Assembly: GCA_009746045.1 (NCBI GenBank)
Contig: RPFO01000448.1
Coordinates: 3,960,419-4,024,418 of the forward strand
Length of the DNA: 64,000 nucleotides
Reading direction: 5' to 3'
Source of the DNA: Mesostigma viride
Taxonomy: Eukaryota > Streptophyta > Mesostigmatophyceae > Mesostigmatales > Mesostigmataceae
Position numbers and translations under genes: made by a program
In this document: piece by piece, positions 56,052 to 64,000 of the stretch
Layout: each line of letters begins with the position of its first letter
How positions within the stretch are numbered: the first letter of the stretch is position 1
The notes under the pieces: model-generated
What the model saw: only the letters and a program-made list of their open reading frames with translations
Databases searched by the model: none
Told to the model about the DNA's origin: nothing

Positions 56052-56612
56052 GTTTGCCTCTTAGATATAAACCGACGTCCGTGTCGTGGTGAATGCGACC
56101 ACGTTATTTACTTAACTAAATCCTGCCGTCAGACAAAATTGCATCCACAACCTCATGTTCGAACGCAATAGCCAGCAACTGCATCCGCCTTTGTCGTCCA
56201 TTTATTCCGTATAGCGATTTCTACATAATGAACGCTAACGTATATCACCAAAATTTTTGCCCGCTAATGACTAGTCGCCTGCTTTCAATCGCGTTTGGCA
56301 TCCCATTTTGCACCAGTTACCATTTACCACCATCTCCGGTGATCACATCAGTCATGACTTGTAAGGCTGAACAGCGTCGTGCCCAAAATGCCAACGTCCA
56401 AAATTAGCCTCGGGCCAGCCTTGGTTATAGGCCGAAGTGCTGCTGACCGTCACCACAGCGTTCCTACTTCCTACAGTTCCTACTTTCTAGTTTCTACTGT
56501 ACAGTACTGTACTCTCTAGTTGCTAGAGACTCCCAGGATAATGGCGCCATGTTGCACGGCCACAGCCCACAGGGATGGGGTTTTGCGGTCGGCGCGGCGC
56601 GGTATTTAATCA

Positions 56613-56813
56613 GGCGGAGCCAATTTTCGGAAGAACCGTCAGGTTCGCCAGAATTGGCGAAGCTTATAAGGCCGTACACGTGAGAAAACATAGGAATAGG
56701 GGATGAAAATCCGTCAATCCATCCATACATACATCCATCCATACATACATCCACCGAATTTGTCCCGAATTTGCAAGCATAAGGGTGAGGTTCTTCCGAA
56801 AATTGGCTCCGCC
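56613..56813. mobile_element. 201-bp element with perfect 25-bp terminal inverted repeats
   Basis: The ends at 56613-56637 and 56789-56813 are exact inverse copies. The interior has a small CATC/CATA repeat and is homologous to the flanks of the 47461-48627 element. It lies 0.56-0.76 kb upstream of the DNAI4 start codon. A LINE was later inserted at its right edge. Confidence 0.8.
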
Positions 56814-56822
56814 GTAGAGTTT

Positions 56823-59800
56823 TTCCGGGTAAATGGGTATTTTTATTAACCAATAGGAATATCATTAGGTGAAGAGGTACCACGTATCGACCAGCTGGTT
56901 ACCCTCTGAGGGTAGTGTGATAGGTGAAAGGTTTAGAAAGGAGCATTGTGTGACCAGGGGAGCCAAGTGACGCGCGTAAGGTCACCGTGAGGAATGCAAG
57001 TAAACACCCTGTTGCGTCCCAGGAGAGCATGGAAGAGCTCCAAGGGGCTGGGCCTGTCATTGTTGGGCCCGGGGTCCCACACCTTGTATTGTTCTTGCGC
57101 CAAGAGCCAAGCGCGACGCATTGCTGAGTTCCAGAGGAAGATAAACCGCCTCACAACGGCGGCTTTGGTGTATTCGTGCCGCACTTTGAAAACCGTCTCG
57201 TTCCGGATAGTCCAGATCGCGTATAGCATATTAGTTCGGAGCCATACCCAGGCTAGTTGACTGTCGGATAGCTCCTCCCCGGGGGTCCCCGCCATACCGA
57301 ATATGATACAACGCACGGATAGCGTTAGTGTGGAATGTGGTAGCGCGGTCCATGCGGACCATACGTTAAACAACCATTGCCACACCCCGCTCACTTGGCA
57401 GTAGAGAAAGCGGTGCTCAATTGTTTCCGAAGGGAAGGTGCACAGGCATGTCGCATCGTGGTGAAACCGGCTGCTGAGGGTCGCGTTTACCCCGATGGCT
57501 CTGTGCAGTAAAAGATGTTGAATGTCGGTCGCTCTGCGGTCCACCAAAGGGTGATCGACCGCCAGGGTGATAAGTTTAATCCAACTATATCCAGGCCATT
57601 GAAAGCCCCATCGTGGGCGGCCAGGGTGGAGCTTATGGTTCTCGTGCAATAAAATGTCATAACCCCATTCTGCCGTGTACTCGTAAAGACATTTGCTGAT
57701 CCTAGACATCCCCTTGGTCAGGGTCCAGCCAAATTCCAGGGGGTCCAATGGTAAAGTATCCAATCTCGTATTGCCTACGTGTAACCAAGTGATGGCCTCC
57801 GCCGGGGTCGTGGGGTCCGGCTGGAACATGCAGGACCTTGATACTAACCACGGGACCATCCGGATACGGTGACATTGGTGGGCTGGAAGACAGACACATA
57901 ATGTCGCCAACTGATTGAGGCAACCATTGTGGCCTGGAAGGGTGTCGGCCACTTGGACTTGAATTCCGGCCGGAGGCAACACTCCCCGGACCAGACCTTT
58001 GCATGTGGATGTGATCCCGTCTGGGTAAAAACTGATCCAATCACCCGGCTGTAGGGCCTTGCGTGGGGCCATCATCACAGCATGCCATGTAGCTGGGATG
58101 GCCTGGATGAGGGTGTTCCAAGCGTGTAGCGATGGCATGTTTTGCACCCAAGCATTAACTTCAGTGTATGCCCGTAACCGATATCTGTCCCCCTGCCACG
58201 CGTAGAGATCGAGCACTCTCAGAACAGGGGGTGATGCGCACAGGAAGCCAGCATAAGGGTTGTGCCCATGTAACGTGCCCAAGGGCTTGCGCGCATTGTC
58301 CACGATCAAATCATTGAAATAAAGAATCTGTCGTGCAACCTCCTCACGAGTGGTGGGAAAAACGAGGCGCCCAGGTTTGAGCTTGTGATAACCTAACCAT
58401 AGGCGCGACCAGTACCAGGGGAGCCCCTTGTATGATATCAGTGTGCAGCCAAGTACTCCAGCGTCAAGGTGCCATGATGTGCCATTAGCATGGGTGTAAC
58501 TAGCGGAGAGAGACTCTTTTGCCAACAGGCAGCCAGGGTGCGTGTTCACTTCCATGTACACGCTGATCACTTGTTTAGCATACATCGACCACAAGCGCCA
58601 TTGTATGTTGTGTAGCCCTAGACCACCGTGCAACCATGACATAAAGGACATATCCCGGCTGATCCAACCATGTACCGTGTGAGATATCAAACCTTTCTGT
58701 TTCCAAACAAAGTTGCTGCCGATGCGTTGGATAAGCTGTATGGTATGATCGTTGGGAGGGTGTGCCAGACAGTAGTATAAAACCTTGGAGAACAAGAGTT
58801 GGTTGACGATTAGTGCTTTTCCTCGTAAGCTCATCCGCTGGACGCCACCCCACCGCCCTGCCGTGAGGAGCACTCCTGCAAGTTTGCCCACGTGGTTGGT
58901 TTCGTCATATAAAAACGCACGATGTTCAGCCAAACGTCCCTCTGGCGTGCAGCCAATGGGGCAATTGTGCAAAAGATGGTGTTCACCTGGTTTGACCCAT
59001 GTCATGGCCAGGTGAGAGGGGTTTATCCGAGATGGGTTGGGTTTGCCGATGTGCAGTCCCGTGGACTTTTGCACATTACAACGTTGTTGTGAGGCCACAG
59101 AGTACGTGTTGATATTTTCCAAGACAGCATTCACTTCCTGTAGAGAGATGCAAACATTGGTGGTGTCATCCACATAGGCTATCTGTACAATACCTTTGGC
59201 ACTGCCTGCAAGCGGGAAGCCCTGCAGACGAGGGTCGTGCTGGTGGAGCCAAAACAATCCTGCGTGTGCCAGTAGGAACAAGATGGGGGACATACAATCT
59301 CCTTGGGGGAGGGATCTTGAGCTGTGGCCAAGTGCAGATTTGTGACCGTTGATAAGGATGTACCAGGTTAGCGATTTGATCATTCCCATGATGACCGTTA
59401 GGATGCGTGGGCCAAACCCTAAGCCGATCAATATGTGTCGGAGGTATGCCCAGCACATGCGGTCAAACGCTTTTTCAAAGTCCCAGAAGAGGATAAAGCC
59501 GGCAATGTCGTCGCGCCATGCCTTCTCTACTATGTCCATTATGAGGGTGATGCTATCGTTGATATGGAGGTTAGCACGGAAGCCTACTTGCTCCGGGCCT
59601 ATAAGGCAGTCGAGAACAGAGTAGAGCCTTTGCTGAATTATCTTGCTAATGATTTTGTACGCAACCGTAAGGAGCCGTATTGGCCGGTAATTTTTCCACT
59701 GTGTTTTGTCACCCTTTTTGAACAATAAAATGAGGGCTGTTTCGGCCCATTGACCCGTAATTTGTCCATGTTGCCAGATTTCTAGTATGCATTGATAGAA

Positions 59801-59939
59801 ATCTACGTGTAAAAGGGACCAAAAAGTTTTCCAAAACTCGATGGGAAGCCCATCCACCCCTGGGGCACTACCGGTCCGGATGTTTTGCATGGCATTAGTA
59901 GCCTCCTCCATGGAGGGGGTTTGGTCTAGTTGCCGTTGG
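56823..59939 (-). mobile_element. 5'-truncated LINE with 15-bp target-site duplication
   Basis: TCCGCCGTAGAGTTT at 56808-56822 and again at 59940-59954 flanks the insertion. The right copy continues with the same sequence as 48626-48671, so the target was a copy of the TIR-element repeat. The element starts just upstream of the RT domain (no endonuclease) and has no long poly(A). Confidence 0.85.
56933..59911 (-). CDS. LINE ORF2 part: reverse transcriptase and C-terminal zinc region
   Basis: An uninterrupted 992-codon frame. Near its start are SAPGVDGLPIEFWK and PIRLLTVAYKIISKIIQQRL, then LFWDFEKAFDRMCW, SLPQGDCMSPILF and the catalytic box IAYVDDTTN (YVDD in place of the common YADD). After a long connection region, a zf-RVT-like block shows CLCTFPSETIEHRFLYC near residue 840. 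It copies LINE RNA at nicked target DNA. The endonuclease is lost by truncation, so the first ATG is not the original start. The lack of stops or shifts over 3 kb suggests a young insertion, of a family different from the subfamilies A-C. Confidence 0.9.
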   Translation of the reverse strand: MEEATNAMQNIRTGSAPGVDGLPIEFWKTFWSLLHVDFYQCILEIWQHGQITGQWAETALILLFKKGDKTQWKNYRPIRLLTVAYKIISKIIQQRLYSVLDCLIGPEQVGFRANLHINDSITLIMDIVEKAWRDDIAGFILFWDFEKAFDRMCWAYLRHILIGLGFGPRILTVIMGMIKSLTWYILINGHKSALGHSSRSLPQGDCMSPILFLLAHAGLFWLHQHDPRLQGFPLAGSAKGIVQIAYVDDTTNVCISLQEVNAVLENINTYSVASQQRCNVQKSTGLHIGKPNPSRINPSHLAMTWVKPGEHHLLHNCPIGCTPEGRLAEHRAFLYDETNHVGKLAGVLLTAGRWGGVQRMSLRGKALIVNQLLFSKVLYYCLAHPPNDHTIQLIQRIGSNFVWKQKGLISHTVHGWISRDMSFMSWLHGGLGLHNIQWRLWSMYAKQVISVYMEVNTHPGCLLAKESLSASYTHANGTSWHLDAGVLGCTLISYKGLPWYWSRLWLGYHKLKPGRLVFPTTREEVARQILYFNDLIVDNARKPLGTLHGHNPYAGFLCASPPVLRVLDLYAWQGDRYRLRAYTEVNAWVQNMPSLHAWNTLIQAIPATWHAVMMAPRKALQPGDWISFYPDGITSTCKGLVRGVLPPAGIQVQVADTLPGHNGCLNQLATLCVCLPAHQCHRIRMVPWLVSRSCMFQPDPTTPAEAITWLHVGNTRLDTLPLDPLEFGWTLTKGMSRISKCLYEYTAEWGYDILLHENHKLHPGRPRWGFQWPGYSWIKLITLAVDHPLVDRRATDIQHLLLHRAIGVNATLSSRFHHDATCLCTFPSETIEHRFLYCQVSGVWQWLFNVWSAWTALPHSTLTLSVRCIIFGMAGTPGEELSDSQLAWVWLRTNMLYAIWTIRNETVFKVRHEYTKAAVVRRFIFLWNSAMRRAWLLAQEQYKVWDPGPNNDRPSPLELFHALLGRNRVFTCIPHGDLTRVTWLPWSHNAPF

Positions 59940-59954
59940 TCCGCCGTAGAGTTT

Positions 59955-60600
59955 CAACGGGCAAGTTGCAAACACGCACGTTACTTGATTGGAGTATCTT
60001 TAAAGTTGACTACAGTACTGTTGTGGCCAACACAGCTTGCGTCATCGTCCTGGCAACTGCCTATTGACATCACAAATACCGTACATACAACTCGGTTGTA
60101 ATGCCGCGGGATAAAAATGACTCAGCACACTGAGGGCGCACGCCACAGTGCGCACAGCATCCGGTGTTATATTTTGTTGATCGCCATAACCTTAGAGAAG
60201 TTAAACGAGAAATTTCCCCCATGGTTTGCTGGTAACTGTAGCATTTGTCTGCCTACGGATCTTATTCCGGATAAGCTTCCCTTGCGATTCGGAGAAGCTC
60301 CGTGATGCCATCGGCAAGAGGGCCGGAACTCGACTGTCCTTGTATTTCTATGCTGGTCAGTTGGAAGTACAGGATTTTGAGCTTAGGGTGCTTGGCCAGA
60401 ATGGCATGAATACGCAGCTACCTGAAAAGATGAGTCTAGCCAAATTGGCACGATCACTGACCTAGTCGATGCCTGTGAACCGAGACATGAACGCAGTGAC
60501 AAACCTATCTTTGTGTCCGTGCGACATGCTACGGGTGATTTATCTCGGCGTCCTGCGCTTCACCATGAGTAATTTTGCGCTTGCCAGGACCTTAAGTTTG
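59955..60600 (+). other. Spacer with a possible short exon (60226-60465)
   Basis: 59955-59990 completes the TIR-element repeat. The plus frame ending at 60465 codes SEKLRDAIGKRAGTRLSLYF and then LEVQDFELRVLGQNGM, with a charged, globular composition unlike random sequence. It has no convincing start, so it may be a terminal exon of an unseen gene or a relic. I do not recognise it. Confidence 0.3.
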
Positions 60601-60630
60601 TAGTTGAAATTCAAGGACCTCAAGACGCTG

Positions 60631-62115
60631 ATGCGGCGATGGCGCCATGGCCGGCTTCTTTTTCCTGGGATTCAGCGGGCCACGCTCCTTCACCTCTTGA
60701 TCTGGTTCGTCTGCCTATTTCGTCAAAATGCGTGCCTTCCAGAAAGTCGCCACTTAGATGATGGGGACGATGGCACGTTACCCATACTCTTGACCCATGG
60801 TGGCTTTCCATCTCCGATGCACTGGGCGGATGAAAAGCTGGCCTGGGAGAGGGCATCCAGAGCGAAGCGGTCCCTGCAAGTAGTACCCGCGCGCGGCGAT
60901 GACGAGGATCGAGAAACGGTTATCCAGCGGAACGAGAACCCCGCTCGCCACGGTACTAGGCTGGACGGAGACGCCGCTACAAGCCCCGGCATGTTCAATC
61001 CCTTTCCGGCCGGGGCAAGGAAGCCTCCCGGTGCCCCAGGGGTCGATGCGCTGTTGACGGAGCTGATCGGGCTGCAGGACCTGCTCGAGACGCATCAGTT
61101 CACGGTCCTGTCCAAGCTGGAGGCCGTCGTGTCTGACACGCAGCAGTCCACGAGCGCACTCAAGCAGGACCTTCTAAAAATAGCAAGGGCCTCGGACGCG
61201 AGGGACGCCGAGACGCGCGGCATGGTGCAGGCGATCGGGGCACAGGTGGAGCGCGTCCTCGCCAGGGTCTCTAAGGAGGAGGAGGAGGAGGAGGAGTTAG
61301 ATGTGCTTGTGTCAGATTCTGAATCATCCTTTCTGGAGGGAGAGCCCATCGCTTCCTCTGTCACCTCCCAGCCTGTGCATGGTTCCCAGAGTCAACACCT
61401 GTCACAACCGGTGCCGCATGAGCCTGCCACCTTGTCCTCCCGGCCTCATGTCACCACTTCCACGGATGACCCTTCTTCATTGACGCGTCCGGTGCAGTCC
61501 AAGGGGCTCTTGTCCACCGACCCCTCTTTTATCCTGCATCCAGCGCAGGCCAAGCCGGACCCTTCTTCATTCCCTCATCCGGCACCGTCGGGCGCACCAT
61601 CGCCCACCCTGGTCGAGGCGCTCTCGACCCGCATGGCGCAGCTCCAAGCCGCCGTGGAGCGCCTGGAGGCCTCCCTGGCCAGCCAGGCGCGCGCGCAGGA
61701 GGGTCTTCTGGACGCCGTGTCGGGCATTCAGCGCGCGCTTGAGACGCTCGCGTCCCGCCCCCGCATCAGTCACCAACCCTCACGCGTCACCGATGACAGC
61801 GACGGCAACGAGGGCGAATGGCTGCCGGTGACGGCACGGGTGCCAGGATTAGCCACCTCTCTCTCCTGGAAGGATGGCCTGCTCTTGCTTGGCATGCTAT
61901 TTGGGCTCGGCTACGTGTTTGTGCGCGTACGCCGGCGGCTCATGGGCCCCGCCCACGGACGTCTCATGGGGTCGGGGTCGCGTTCAGGGTCGACCACGCC
62001 TCCTCATGGGGTACCCAGGCCCCACGGGCTGAGCCCTTACTCGACGCAGCTGGCCCTGCTGGCGGAGAATTATTCCCCGTTTGCCTCGCCGCGGTTCTTC
62101 AAGCACGCGCCCTAG
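60631..62115 (+). CDS. Unrecognised coiled-coil, single-pass membrane protein
   Basis: 494 codons from ATG 60631, uninterrupted and GC-rich at third positions like the host exons. N-terminal Arg-rich start with a hydrophobic segment (about residues 16-31), possibly a signal anchor or transit region. A coiled coil lies at about 137-215, then an acidic run of glutamates (about 216-225) and a Ser/Pro-rich linker. A second coiled coil is at about 328-376, a clear transmembrane segment with LLLLGMLFGLGYVFV at about 413-431, and a short Arg-rich tail. No family recognised. The layout suggests a tail-anchored tether or scaffold facing the cytosol or stroma. A TTG-initiated extension 9 codons upstream is possible, and an upstream exon cannot be excluded. 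Confidence 0.55.
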   Translation: MRRWRHGRLLFPGIQRATLLHLLIWFVCLFRQNACLPESRHLDDGDDGTLPILLTHGGFPSPMHWADEKLAWERASRAKRSLQVVPARGDDEDRETVIQRNENPARHGTRLDGDAATSPGMFNPFPAGARKPPGAPGVDALLTELIGLQDLLETHQFTVLSKLEAVVSDTQQSTSALKQDLLKIARASDARDAETRGMVQAIGAQVERVLARVSKEEEEEEELDVLVSDSESSFLEGEPIASSVTSQPVHGSQSQHLSQPVPHEPATLSSRPHVTTSTDDPSSLTRPVQSKGLLSTDPSFILHPAQAKPDPSSFPHPAPSGAPSPTLVEALSTRMAQLQAAVERLEASLASQARAQEGLLDAVSGIQRALETLASRPRISHQPSRVTDDSDGNEGEWLPVTARVPGLATSLSWKDGLLLLGMLFGLGYVFVRVRRRLMGPAHGRLMGSGSRSGSTTPPHGVPRPHGLSPYSTQLALLAENYSPFASPRFFKHAP

Positions 62116-63790
62116 CCGTGCTTCTTCAAGTGCGCGCCCTAGCCGCGGTCGTTTAGGCCCTAGCCAGGTGGGTGCCGCCGGCTGTTGTCTCTTCAAGGGG
62201 GCAGTTTCAGCAACAGGACAGGGCGACCCTTTTGGTTTTCTTTTTTAGGGATCACCTTCCCGGAGCCAAGCCTAGTGGTGCATCGTATTGCAGGGTGGCC
62301 AAGGTAAAGTCCCCACCCTTTACTAGTCCAATGAGATGTTGTGAACCTTGTGGCTGAGACCCTGAATTAATGCCGGATGTGGCATCGGCCACGAGGGAGG
62401 CGTGCCCGCTTGTGGCGGTGTGGGCCTAGCAGGGTTGCGACTAGGGTCCCTGGGGAGCGATCGTGGCCACGGGCAAGAGGGCTGGCCTGTGGAGGGTTTT
62501 CGCGTCGAGCTGCGTGGCGGGTGTTGTTTCGATCGCAACGTTTCGATTTTCAACGATGAGGGGAAGGCTTGCTCTGTTTTTAAGCGCTATCATGCGCTCA
62601 TTGTTTCCTCGTGCCAGGCCTTTTGTGTAAGGAGGCTGAACAGGTTTTTAATTTATTTGAACATTTTTTTTTCTGGATGAGAGGTGGATACCCATGCGGC
62701 ATGGCATGGCGCCATGTGTACCATACTTGTACGCCGTTGGTTCTGTTTGGGCGGTTGTGTCTTATCAGCGATTGTTTGGGGAAAACGGTAGGCGCTGAAA
62801 GAGTTGGTTCAAACTGTGACCAGACGACTGCCATGTGGCAATCGCTCCTGGTCACTGCTGCCGGTTTCATGATGATTGTGGCTGCTGCCACCGCGAGTGC
62901 TAAACCCCATGCTTTTGTGGGGACAGCACACATAGGGACTTCTGGATAGCTGAGCTTGTAAAAGGGATGTGCGTGGCACTGCCCAAGTATGGCCTTGTGA
63001 ATGGATTATGGGCGGTAATGCCAACGAAGTTACAAAGCTGTTGAAAAGATTTACAATTTTTGTTGTTGTTCTAAAGGCACCATAGCAGCGGGTGCAGATT
63101 GGTTATGAGATGGGGCTTTGGCAGCAGCTACTCTTATATTGACGGCATCATTTGGCTGATCTGTGCTGCCCACTTGACTAGGGCATCCAAGTGGACTGTA
63201 TGCATGCTGGGATTGTAAGTGTTTGCCTGTCATCTGGCGGCACTATCCCTTTGTTGTCCACCAGTTGACCCGGGCAGGCATTATGTCTTATATAGTTGCC
63301 CAACACGTAGTTGTCTCTCTTATGGTCCATCTAGGTCCATGGCGTTGGGATGTAACTTTTAAATTATTGCATTTCTTCATCAATCATATCATAATAGTTG
63401 TTTCACTTTTAAAAACCATGCACTGGACTGGGTCACACATGTAGAGAATTGATTGATTTGATATTAACCCATAGTCCGAAAAGTGTATGTGATCGCATAC
63501 ACTTCGACTTAACGTAATAAACCACGTAATTCCCGGAGCGCCGCGCCACCCGTGACGGAGGAAAGTTGTCCGGTGGGTCTGGGAACACTTTGGGACGAAG
63601 GTGATGCATAGGTTTGGGGGGGTTATTCGCCATAGCTTGGTAATAACTACGTGCATTGAGAAAGTATCACGTGACTTTGGCGGGAAATTTTCACTCTCGC
63701 GCGCGTAACGAGATATGGCTGCCAACGTGCCGTTATCAGGGAAATTTGCGTCTCGCGGCTAGAAACGGTTTAGAATGTTGCTCAGAATTA
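62116..63790. other. No gene recognised
   Basis: Begins with a partial local duplication of the end of the preceding gene (CAAGCGCGCGCCCTAGCCG-like words near 62100-62160). The rest is mixed DNA with short frames and no motif. Confidence 0.4.
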
Positions 63791-64000
63791 AAATTAAATT
63801 AACATGCCTCCGTTGGAAGATCATGTAGCACATATATATTCCTTTCAAGATGGGTGGTGGAGTGGAGAGAGCCGCGTAATCGGACTAACCCAACGCTAAT
63901 CTAGCTAGTCTAGAAAAATCCTAACTACCCTACTCATCAAAACGCCTCCTCCTCTTGGGGGGAGGTGGCTTGCCCACAGGGTCGGGCGTGTGAGCCTTGA
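63790..64000 (-). mobile_element. LINE subfamily A 3' end, running off the window
   Basis: AAATTAAATTAACATGCCTCC with the inverted terminal hairpin (CCGTTGG loop side), then 3' UTR and the ORF2 C-terminal proline/arginine-rich region (about 63940-64000). Nearly the same as 33799-34016. Confidence 0.8.

Overview
The window looks like nuclear DNA of a green-lineage eukaryote with a large, repeat-rich genome: a charophyte or chlorophyte alga, or a seedless plant with flagellate sperm. The reasons are two multi-exon genes with GT-AG introns of 0.2-2 kb and GC-rich exons. One is a plant-type LETM1-like protein with a transit-peptide-like N terminus. The other is an axonemal dynein intermediate chain, which only a lineage that still builds motile flagella would keep. 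The species cannot be fixed from the sequence alone.

Host genes. (1) A LETM1-like membrane protein on the minus strand, 18527 to 9857: 11 coding exons that join without a break into 702 codons. (2) The WDR78/IC138-type axonemal dynein intermediate chain (DNAI4) on the minus strand, 56051 to 43065: 14 coding exons joining into 934 codons. (3) An unrecognised coiled-coil, single-pass membrane protein on the plus strand, 60631-62115. Exon boundaries of the first two were found by reading splice sites and checking that phases match at every junction.

Mobile DNA fills most of the rest. A complete Ty3/gypsy chromovirus lies at 23898-33319, with 703-bp LTRs identical by eye, a 5-bp target duplication, and an extra unrecognised ORF after the chromodomain. 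A 5'-truncated LINE with a 15-bp target duplication sits at 56823-59939. Many LINE 3' ends of at least three subfamilies (A, B, C) share a terminal hairpin with a CAAC loop. There are LINE ORF1 remnants, one of them joined directly to a LINE 3' tail. Two short-TIR elements (34.5-36.3 and 41.0-42.8 kb) are flanked by TTAA and start with CCC, as piggyBac elements do. There are also foldback MITEs with TIRs of about 70 bp, and a 25-bp TIR element.

Simple repeats are abundant and sit in recurring places. DNAI4 introns hold about 1 kb of CATC/CGTC tetramers, 169 bp of CATCC pentamers, about 120 bp of GA, 610 bp of CCCCT-type repeats and a GGGC-rich block. LINE subfamily-B 3' ends carry CATC/CGTC tetramers. 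The far left (1.85-3.1 kb) is a degenerate TGGG/TGGT tract. No tRNA, rRNA or CRISPR array was seen.
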